A stretch of 64,000 nt of DNA from Ctena decussata (taxonomy: Eukaryota; Mollusca; Bivalvia; Lucinida; Lucinidae), in contig OZ022508.1 in assembly GCA_963989385.1 (NCBI GenBank), positions 33,440,166 through 33,504,165 on the forward strand, read 5' to 3'. Below, piece after piece: positions 22,601 through 34,600 of the stretch; the stretch's first letter is position 1; every line of letters starts with the position of its first letter. The position numbers were made by a program, and so were the translations under genes. A model generated the notes under the pieces. The model was not told the origin of the DNA, searched no databases, and saw only the letters and a list, made by a program, of their open reading frames with translations.

Positions 22601-25600
22601 AGGGATTTCTGGCTTCACCAGAGTTTTGTATATGCTGATATGATCCAGAGCCCTAGATAAGAGGGGTATTTGATGATAATTAATGGATAATTTTCTTTAT
22701 TTCTCATTGAAACCATATGTTATGACCCCTCATCTGTACCGTCTTGTCGAGACGATTCAGATTGGGGGTCACAACATATGTTTTTACCCAGAATTAACAA
22801 AAATTATCCCTAATTATCACTAAATACTCCCTCTTATCTAGGGCTCTGTAATATCCACAATCCTTAGATGTATGGTATACCTCCATATATTGGGGGTGGT
22901 TGGGTCGGGCAATGGTGCTGGGTAACTTTCAGTGCCAGGTGGGGGTGGTTTGGATATTTTTTTCTTTCGCCTGTTGAACCTCTTTTTTTCTCACTGTTTC
23001 TGGGAGACGGCTGAATATAGACTGAAATACTGTCTCAACTATGCCGTGAAACCCAAAGCAAGCAATAACCAACCTCCATATCTCTTCACATTGTTACAAA
23101 GAGAAACAACATTTTGAGGTGCAACACGAGAAAACCAACAGAGTGGTTGTGCGCCCAGTGCAGACTCAGATCAGCCTGGGCATTTGAGTCTACACTGGGT
23201 GCACATGCCACTTTGTTGGTTTTGTTGTGTCGCGGCTCATTTATGACTTCATGTTTGCTTTCCTGGATGACATACCAGACAGTGTCTATTCATAAAGGAA
23301 AGGAGAATCTGTATTTACTGCAAATTTAGTGGGTTTACTATTATTGGTACAGTTTCAACAGCAAGTCCACATATTTTTTTATCACCTCTCGTATACATGA
23401 TAATTTTATCAACCAATCTGTTTTGTTTTCAGCCTATCGTAATTGGATGAACAGCATGGGTGTGAATCCGCATGTTAACAGATTGTATACGGACTTGTAT
23501 GATGGCATTATTCTCTTCCAACTCTACGATATAATTAAACCTAAAACTGTGGACTGGACGAAAGTACACAAAAAATTTGCGAAGTTAAAGGAAACTTTTG
23601 AAAAAATTGGTATGTATTTCTCAGTTGTCTATGATTTTATGGCCCATTAATACTATTTGAATAACAGCTACCATATTAATTCTAATAAAGGCCCCTGCAC
23701 TAATGAACACCCCTGCCTCTTTTCTGAAAAAAAATATTGTTATAGTAACATGCATGAATTCCTGTTTTGCTTCTGTGGATAAGGTAGCTCTTTTAAATGG
23801 GTCTTCTCTTAACGGAAAGAGTTTGCTCCAAGAGGAGCAAATTTTTAGCTTTTAGAGTAGACCCTTACTGAGAAGGGAGGCCAAAATAGTAGAGTTGCTT
23901 CCTCTGAAAGTATGCCCATCACCTTTTGGCAGTGGCTGATTTACTACACTTGAGGCTCTAAATAATGCCCCCCTTTTGCAAAATGCAATGCCCCAGGGGC
24001 ATTTAATAGGATTAATACAGCATTTTTCTTCACAGTCTTGTATTGGGACACCTTAAGGTTAAATGGGTACTTTAGCATGTTTTTCCGCCATATATACAAA
24101 GTAAAACACTTTCTGTGACTTCTATTTGCTTTCCTAGACCCTGGATAATGACGCCCCATCAAAATGGGTCTGCTCTAAAAGGAAAAAAAATTGCTCCCTT
24201 GGGAGCAAATTACAACTTTTTCAGAATTGACTCCTATTGGCAAAAACAAAAACGGCAAAGTTGCTGTCCCTAAATGAGCCGCGACACAACAAAACCAACA
24301 ATGTGGTTTTGCGCCCAGCGCAGACTCAGATCAGCCTGGGCATCCGCCCAGTCTGATCAGAGTCTTCACTGTCCGCATAGAGGTAGCTTAGACCCTTAGC
24401 TACACTTTTAGCGCTTAGCGAAGAGTCTGATCACACTGAGCAGATGCCCATCTGATCAGAGTCTTCACTGTCCGCATAGAGGTAGCTTAGACCCTTAGAT
24501 ACACTTTTAGCGCTTAGCGAAGAGTCTGATCACACTGAGCAGATGCCCAGGCTGATCTGAGTCTACGCGGGGGGCACATTGTTGGTTTTCTCGTGTCGCG
24601 GCTCAAATGTTTATCCCACACACCTTAATATTACCTTATTATATAATCCCTGTTATGGACTTTCCTTTCGAATGGTGTCACGTGAAAAGTGACCCTAAAG
24701 CAATGACTCATGGCATAATTTTGTGAGTGCATTCAGTCAGTTGAAAGCTGATAGCATACTAGACATTGATGTCAAGCCATTGAGGCACAAATTATATTGT
24801 GGGATAACATTTGGGCAAACACATTATTATATTCACGTGATATTATCAAAGTTTATCAGACCCTTGCTATTGGTCACTTATACAGTTGTTACAAAATCAA
24901 TTTTTGTCTTACCCACCTTATCAAGGTCTTAGGTAGGATTAAAGGTAAATATTGTAAACCAGTTTATTATAAGGGTGATTTGTTTTTTGCAACTATGCAA
25001 GGAAGAATATTTTATGATTATAGACCTGCAAATTTTAGTCCATCTGAGCCAGAAGCTCCGGGAGAGCTTATGTATAGACAGGCTCCATTGTCATACCTTG
25101 TCTGTCTGCAAGTTCAAATAACTTCTTCTCTGAAACCACTGGGCCGAGTGTGACCAAATTCTACATAAAGCCTCCAGGGCTTGTGGGAAGGATATATTGT
25201 TCAAATGGTCTGGGTCACATGACCGCCCCTCCCTTATAGGGTAAAACCCTTCTTCTCCAGAAACAATTGACAGATGGCCTTGAAACTTGGTATGTAGCAT
25301 TGGGTATGTGAGTACTACCAAGATTATTCAAATGATGACTTTTGGTTGACCTTGACCTTTCTTACAGCCAGGTCAAACTTGCTTTATGGTGCTTTTATGT
25401 GGGAAAATGCTAGAACATAAAATTTCATCAAAATAGTTGAAGATTTTGGCCTCAAATTGGTATAGACTGTCATCATAATGTGTACATGAAGATTTGTGAG
25501 TATAAGAGGTCAAGTTCATGTGTGACGTTTTTACCCAGGTCTCTCATATTTTGACCATTTCATGGTCAGATTTGCTTTCTGGTGCTTTTATACTTGTAAA

Positions 25601-28600
25601 TGCTAGAACATAAGATTTCATGAAATAGTTGAGATTTTGCCTAAAAATTGGTATATACAGTCATCTTTATGAGAAAATGAAGATTTGTGTGTACAAGAGA
25701 TCAAGGTCATTCATTGACCTTTGATTCAGATCTCTCATATTCCGACAATTTCAAACCTCCTCAAAAGCCACTGAACCAGTTGTAACCAAATTTTATAGAG
25801 AGCCTCTAGGATCCTAGGGAACGAAAATTTATTCAAGCAGCCCAGGTCACATGACCAACATGGCCACCACTCCCATATATGGTAAAAACCTTTAAAAATC
25901 TTCTCCAGAACCAGCTTACCAGTGTCCTGGAAACTTAATATGTAGCTTAATATACACAAGTACAACTAAGATAGTTCAAATGATGGCCTTGGGTAGACCT
26001 TGACCTTTCTTTCGTCAAGGTTAAATGTGTTTTCTAGTGCTTTTATATTGGAAAATGGAATTGCTTGTCGTTTCCTGAGGGAAAGTTTTAATCTTTCATA
26101 GCTCAGTGTTTCAGATAAGGTGGTTTTTGAGGATTATTCAGACATACTTTTCTTGTTTCTCAATGAAAACACAATGTGATCCCTCATTAAAACTGTCTCA
26201 GTGAGGGGGTTCTTGTGAAAGTTCATAACATAAGTTTTTAAAAAGAAATATAGAAAATTGTCCGTAAATTATCGCTATTTATCTTGAGAATGTGATAAAG
26301 CTGTGCATTAAATACAATAATCAGCTTGTGGATTAGATATGCAAATTATGTCATAATGTTAGGCGTTGATGTCGATAAAAACGTCACATTTTCTAATGGA
26401 GAATTTGTGACCTTTAAATGCAAAATTTGCGAAGAAAATGTGAATTTAGTGTCATATGATAAATAGAATCTTGCATTTGTGCTCCTGTATTATTAGATTT
26501 ATTAAACTCGTTGAGGAAAACCGATAAGATGCTTGGCATAGCCTCGCATCTTACCTTTCCCCCCAACTCATTTGATAAATTCAATAATGATAATAATGGG
26601 GTAAATATGAGCATTCATGTAAGATCCTCTATTTCTCTTCTGGCCCAGAGGTTATAAAACTTGAGTACATTCTCAAACTCAAAATATAGCACACTGATTG
26701 GCTGCTTCCGAGCACATGCTCGGGATCAGCCTATCAGTGTGCTATATTTCTGAAACTCAAAATATAGCACACTGATTGGCTGCTTCCGAGCACATGCTTG
26801 GAAGCAGCCTATCAGTGTGCTATATTTTGAGTTTGAGATTATACTCAAGCTTTTTAATCTCGGACCCTGATCTGATTGTTGTTTTTTAACAGAAAACTGT
26901 AACTATGCTGTGGACCTGGGAAAAGAATTCAAGTTTTCACTGGTTGGGCTGTCGGGCAAAGACATATATGATCGTAACGAAACCCTTACACTTGCCCTGG
27001 TCTGGCAGTTAATGAGAGCCTATACATTGGCCATTCTTTCTCGAATGTCTGACGATGGTCACCAGGTGGTAGACAACGAAATTATAAGATGGGCAAATGA
27101 AAGGGTGAGTTGAAATGCTTTCTGTATATCGGTTTAAAATTTTCAAGGTGTAGTACTGCATTTGTAAGGCTGTAAGAGATGTTTAGGCTTCGCATATTTT
27201 CATATTTATCAGCAGAGAAAATTTCATGCTCAGCTGAGTTGACTACGAAAAAGTTTTATAACCTCAGGGCCAGGTCGAATTTTTGTGATAGGTCAGGGAA
27301 CTGTGGTATGGACATGAAAATTTGTAGAAAAGTCAGGGGATGATACGCTTTTTCTGTTCAAGGGGTATTAATTTATACAGAGATAGTCCAGGCACATCTC
27401 CTTCCTCATTGAGGGCTACTCTTAAAGGAAAGGATTTAACTCCCAGAGCTCTAGATAAGAGGGGTATTTGATGATAACCGAGGGATAATTTTTTTCATTT
27501 TTCATTGAAACCATATGTTGTGACCCCTCATCTGAACCGTCTCATCGAGACGGTTCAGATGAGGGGTCACAACATATGTTTTTATGCAGAATTAATAAAA
27601 ATTATCCCTAATTATCACCAAATACTCTCTCTTATCTACAGCCCTGAAGTCTCCTATGTAGTTTTCTGTTCAAGGTCTGACCTTGACCTTCTTCTCTTAC
27701 TGTTGAACATAGCCAACGCACCCGACTCATAAGTTAGGGGTCCTGAGTTTGAAACCCGGTCTGGCCACATACTTTCGTTTCTCCTTCCACTAATTCAAGA
27801 AGGGCAGTTGTCAGTTACTGGGGAAAGTATGTGCACTTAGTACTGGTTAACTGCTTAGGAGGTCTAAGCCTGCCCAGGAATAGTGTTGTTAGGTTAACTG
27901 ACCGTCCGACATGACCATAGCTCTTTACTGTGGACATAAAGCAACAAATCAATCAATCAATCATCTACTTGAAGGCCTATTCTATCCTGTTCTATCCCAT
28001 AGCCTAACAAGGTTGTTGGGGTACCACAGATGACTTTCCGACAATCCCTTTCGACTGTGTCCTGTTTCCAGCTGCCCTAGGTGAGCTGGCAAAGGCAATC
28101 CCTGTCCACTCTTTAATACTATCTTCCCACCTCTTCTATTAATCTATTCTTTTTTCTTTAACTGTGCCCTGTAGAATTGTCTTTGCTAAACCAGAAGACC
28201 TGAAGACATGGCAAAACCATGTTAGTTTCCTTTCCTGTTTACTCCATACCAGTGCTCCAGATAAGAAGGGGTAACAGAGATAATTTTGGGATAATTAGCC
28301 ATATTTCTCCACAAAAACATATTGTGTGACCCATCATTAGAACCGTCTCGTCGAGACGGTTCTAATGAGGGGTCACAACATATGTTTTCGTTGAGAAATA
28401 AGAAAAATTATCTTTGAATTATCCTCAGTACCCCCTCTTATCTGGAGCACTGCCATACTGCATTAACTGTTAGAACATGGTAATATATATTCACCCTTTT
28501 TAGACTGGAAACCAGTTTGGGGGGCATTTGCGAACAGTGCAGACCCAGTTTTGACCCCGTAGAATACAGACCTCATAGAATACAGTGTCTGATGAGGATC

Positions 28601-31600
28601 AACACTGTTTGCTTTCAGGAATTTCTTTGCCAAATACTAGAAAACTTAAATACAGTCAACTCTTGATATCTTGAACCCTGATATCTCATAATACCTGTTA
28701 TTATCAAAGAAAGTAGTTTGGACACATTTCCCATTTTTATTTACATTTCAACTCTTGTTATCTCAAACTACTGATATCTCAAAGTAGATTGTTATCTCAA
28801 ACTACTGGTATCTCAAAATAAATTTTCTGGAACCAGAAAATTTACTTTGAGATAACAGTTGTTTGGGGTGAATTTTGACTTAAGATATTGAGAGTTGACT
28901 TATTGAGAGTTAACTGTAGTAATGTGTATCTCATCAAGATAATTTACAGCAAACAGGAATGACAAGATAATTTACAGCAAACAGGAATGACTAGATAATT
29001 TACAGCAAACAGGAATGACAAGATAATTTACAGCTAACAGGAATGGCAGCTGTGGCATCCTCACTCACATGCTGAACTTTTGTTTGTTTTTACAGCTTAA
29101 AGAAGGCAAAGATCATGAGGGTAAAGCCAACAGAACATTCACCAGTTTCAAAGATCAAAGTCTTGCTGATGGCATAGTTATTTTACAGCTAATTGAATGC
29201 ATAAGTCCGAAGAAAATCAAATGGGACGTCGTGAATTACGGAGGATCAGATGGGGTAATTTTATTTATTGAACTGAGCCGCGACACAACAAAACCAACAA
29301 AATGCTTGTGCGCCCAGCGCAGGCTCAGATCAGCCTGGGCATCAGCCCAGCCTGACCAGAGTCTTTTGCTGTCCACATGAAGCAAGCTTAAACCCCTAGG
29401 TACCCTTTAAGTGCTTAGTGAAGAGTCTGATCAGACTTGGTGGATCCCCAGGCTGATCTGAGTCTGCGCTAGACGCACAACCACTTTGTTGGGTTTCTCA
29501 TGTCACGGCCCAACTGTTCAGTTAAGGTCTTTGACCCATTGGGCAGATTGCTCAGACATACCATATTAATCCTATTAAACGCCCCGGAGGCATTTTATTT
29601 TACCAAAGGGAAGCATTATTTAGAGCCTTAAGTGCTGTAAATCAGCCACAGCCAAATACCTTTTAATAAACAGTATAAAGATGATTGGGTATTCTTTTAG
29701 AGGGAGCATCTCTACTATTTTTTGCCTCCCTTCTTAGTAGGGGTCAACTTTGAAAGGAAAGAATTTGCTCCTACAAGCAAATTATTTTCTTTTGGAGTAG
29801 ACCACATATCAGTGAGCTACCTCATTCAGAGAAGCAAACAGGAATTTATGCAAATTGATATAACATATATTTGGAGTAGAGACGGGAGGCATTTACTAGA
29901 GCATGGACATTTATTAGGATTAATACGGTAGTTTATGATTACCTTGAGTGTTTTTTTTTATACTTGAAGGCTTAATGAATACTGGACTTATAACTTCTTT
30001 AAGGTAACAGTTCTTTTAACAAGTGGGCCCAGTTTGCCAGAGATACACTGTAATGAATACTTTCAAGAACATCAGGCCCAGTTCTTCAAAGAATCACTAT
30101 TAAGTCTTATAGTAATTATAAAATCAACTGCAGTAATATTTTGACAAAAGAAATGGCAGTGTTTTTGCGTACAATACTTCTGAATTTAAAGTTACATCAA
30201 CTAATGATGTCATTAGTTTTGAACATGGAGAAGTTCATGTGCACCTGGTTAGTGCATGATGCACTTTCATTTATACTTTAAACACTTGAAGCCCCCAAGA
30301 AGATAAAAGTTGAATTAATTTTGTAAACAGGGTAGATCCAGATGCCTCTGACATCAGGATCTACACTGTTTCCACCCTACTCTATGAATTCTTATTATGA
30401 TATAGAAGGGATTAGAGTAGAATGATCGAGAAAGAAGGCAAAGATGAAAATAGCAGAGTTGCTAGCCCTGAAAGTATAAGGAAATATTCATAAATCTTTT
30501 GAAATTGGGATTCTCCTAATGCTTTTTAGCTCGCCTGAACGAAAGTTCAGGAAGAGCTATTGTTGTCACCCTGGCGTCAGCGTCCGCCTCGGCGTCCGCG
30601 TCCGGATTGGATGTTTTGGTTAAACTTATATTATGTGATGGGCAATGCCCTGCAGGCGACCTTTCCTGTACACAGACAGGTCTTGTTCAGGTTTAGAAAG
30701 GCCATAAGCTTTTCACAGTAGTTTTGTGTTCCCAAAGAAATTTGGCAAAGGCGAAATTTTAGGAACATAAAACTGTGGCAAATAATCCCAAATTATCTGT
30801 ATATACAGTTTGATTTTTGCAAACTTGATTTTACATGTACTTATAAATTTAAGAAAAAACCTTATAATCGAAGAATGGTATATATCTTTCTTTTTCTCCG
30901 TACTGTGCTGCAAATTGTCAAACCTGTTGGGATATTTTTTTTCTCTTGTCACATAATCACCTGAGCCGCAACACAACAAAACCAACAAAGTGGCATGTGC
31001 ACTCAATGAAGACTCAGATCAGCCTGGGCATCCGCCCAGTCTGATCAGAGTCTTCACTGTCCGCTTAGATGTAGCTTAGACCCTTAGCTACCCTTTAAGC
31101 ACACAGCAAAGGCTTTGATCAGACTGGGCTGATGACTAGGCTGATCTGAGTCTTAGCTGGGTGCATATACCACTTTGTTGGTTTTGTCATGTCGTGGCTC
31201 AAATACAGTTCCAGGAATAGGTGGGTCTCAATGATAATTTTAGGATATGTTTCTTATTTCTCCATAAAGATATGTTAAGTGTACTGAGTGCAACTGCCTC
31301 ATGGACTGTGGTGGTTCTAATGATTGGCATCAACATGTGAGCCACGACACCAGAAAACCAACAAAGTGGTTGTGCACCCAGCTCAGACTCAGATCAGCCT
31401 GGGCATACGCCAAGTTTGAAGACTCTTTGTTAAGTGCTCAAAGGGTAGCTAAGGGTCTAAACTACCTCCATGCGGACAGCGAAGGTTCTGATCAGACTGG
31501 GCAGATGCCCAGGCTGATCTGAGTCTGCGCTGGGTGCACAACCACTTTGTTGGTTTTCTCGTGTCGTGGCTCAATTGTTTGTCTCACCTGCAACTAGCGG

Positions 31601-34600
31601 AAGCGAGACAAAGGTACTACTTTTCCGGAGCCAGTGGTGACAGCATAAACTCTGCATCAAGTTTCTGGCTTTGTGGCAGTGTGCAGACAGGCGAGAAACC
31701 ACTTTCTGTGGAATTCTTGTTTGTGCATATTGAAGATCAGGCCCAGAGGTTATAAATACGTGAGTATAACTCAATTCTTTAACTCAAAATAAAGCACACT
31801 GATTGGCTGCTTCCGAGCACATGCTCGGAAGCAGCCAATCAGTGTGCTTTATATGTGCTCGGAAGCAGCTAATCAGTGTGCTTTATTTTGAGTTTGAAAT
31901 TATTCTCAAGTTCTATAACCTCAAACCAAGGTATTTTACAATTACCAAAATACAAACCTTACCTGGACTGAGGTGCAGATAAGAGGGAGTATTTGAAGAT
32001 AATTAGGGATGTTTTTGTTAAGTTGCTTGAAAATCATGTTTTGACCCCACATTAGAATTGTTTTAATGGAGGAACATGGAAAATATCCCTAAATTATCCC
32101 TGTTACTCCTTATCTGGAGAATTCCCTGGCAGAGGTAATTTTGATAAGAGCTGCCAATGTATTTTTATAGAGAAATAAGAAATATGAAGCTAAATTCCCA
32201 TCCCAATATGTTTGACATTTACAGCACTGTCCTTTTGTTTATCCAGCCTTTTAATTTCAAATAGCCATTTCCTTATTTGTCAGCAAAAGATTGACATTAA
32301 CCAATGCTTTATTTTTCCTTGCAATACTTTAATGAGAAGGGAAAATTCATATAGACAGGCCTTGTCTTCGATGAGTGAAATCTTTAAAGTTCTGATAATG
32401 AATTCTTTGACCTTTGAATTTGGAGTAATCCAGTTTATCATTTGAGGGAGATTTAACTGAGCAACAAACATGTTGACTCAGGAAATGTTGGATTGGAATA
32501 CCTTTCCATGGGTGTAACACATGATGCATGCCATGCCATTGGTATAGCACACACTCAATGTCATGCCATCGATATAGAACTCACTGCAATCCATTCCATT
32601 GGTATAGCACACACTGCCTTCCATGCCACTGTTATAGCACACTTTGCAAACCATGTCATGGATATAACATACACTCCATGCGATTTGTATAGCTTGCCAT
32701 TTGTATAAAGCACACACTGCATTCTATACTGTAGCTATTATACACTCCAAAAATTCAGAATAAAACTGAATGCCAGGGTTTATTTTTTGTTTTGAAGAAA
32801 AGAAGGGGAGAGAGGGGTGGCCTGGTTATTTTACAGACATCCTGTGTAGAGCATAAAGCATAACTTATTAGTCATACCTTGCTTGCTTTTCAGAAATGGA
32901 AGGGGCTTAGGGGTTTTCAAGGAGATTAAATGCTCACCTGAGTAGCAGTTTATTGGCTTATATTGAAATGAGACCTGTTCTGCCACCATCACCAGATTTA
33001 TATATAGCAAACACTTCAGAGAAGCATGCCATTTTTCAAACCCTACCTAGAGCTCCATAATTATAAGGAACTGGGGCCGTATTTATAAAACAACAAGTGG
33101 TTGCTATGCTGTTGCTAAGGCTTAATTTCTATGAAGGAGATTTCCTACAACTATGAAATTTGCTCTGGGAACAGTCTTTCTCAGACTGTTCCTCCAGAGC
33201 AAATTTCACAGTTGTAGGGAATCTCCTTCAAAGAAATTTAACCTTAGCAACAGCATAGCAACCACTCAAGTCGTTTTATAAATACTGCCCCAGATGTGCT
33301 TAAATTGTGCCTATTGTGCTTATAGATATTGGGACACCTATAAGCCATTAATTTCTCATTTTAAACAAATGGAAAATTTATGGTTTTAGGTGTCCCAATA
33401 CTTTAAGGACCTTAGGGTAATCAGTTCAATATCTTCATAAAAACATTATATTGTTGCTCTTCATGAGAACCAGGGGCCGTATTCATAAAATGACGTATGT
33501 CGTTGCTATGCTGTTGCTAAGGCTGAATTTCTATAAAGGAGATTCCCAACAACTATGAAATTTGCTCTGGAGGAACAGTCTTACAAAGACTGTTCCTCCA
33601 GACCAAATTTCATAGTTGTAGGGAATCTCCAACATAGAAATTTACCCTTAGCAACAGCATAGCAACGACTTAAGTTGCTTAATGAATACGGTCCCACCCT
33701 AAACAGATCCGCTCTAGCAGTTAATTGTTGAGTAATAATAACTTTTTGGAGGTCAGTTGTAAACTAGATCATATCACGAGGGCAGAGCGTGAGTGATATA
33801 TCTACTTTCAACTGACCAACAAACAGTGACTTATTTCCTAACAGTTCAATGCTAGAGCTGCACTATTTTAATTCTGACACTCAAAAATGCTGAAAAAGTA
33901 TTCTTTTCATTCAAACTTTCCCAACCTTCCTGCCAGCGCGTTCAAGTTCCCGCCAAATTCTTAACTGTATCTAAGGTAAATTAACATATTTATGGCAATT
34001 TTAGAATGAACAAGAGATGTTACACCACCTAAAGTCTCAAAACATCGCAAAATTACTTTAGTAATTGCTAGTAACGTCAGCAGTTAGACTCACCCGCTCC
34101 AAAATAGTGAATTGTTGCAGAATAAAACATGGAAACTTTCCATTGCTTCTAGGGTCAGTTAAGGTAAACCCGGACAGTTTTTGCAGGGTCGCCACGATTC
34201 GTATTGTCGGTGCTTTATTTGACTCGTAGCAACTGTTTCGGTGTTCCGTAAGGCCAGAGGCATCCAAGATGTGCTATTTTCTGTCCACTTTTGATTGGTT
34301 ACAAGCATTTTTAAGCCAAAACAGTCATTTAAAGAGGCCAACCGTTGAGTAAGGTAAACTCGGACATGGAGAAGGTTAACCCGGACAGCTGCTTCTTTGT
34401 TAAATATATCGCCTATGTAGGTCTGTAGCACACAAATAAACTAAATTTTATAGTAATTGTTAACACATTTTAATGGTGGGACCAATAAAGTTTAAGACCT
34501 AGGTTTGATTTATTCATGTTGAGTTATCAATTAAAAAGTTATGGGTAGTAAGTTCGTTCAGTCTTCTATGGGTACCATACAAACTATACAATATATAAAA

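Noticed and set aside
24797..25153. 118-codon ORF as an extra plastin exon or separate gene
   Set aside because: The plastin exons on either side already join in phase with nothing missing, and the ORF runs into a GGTCA repeat.
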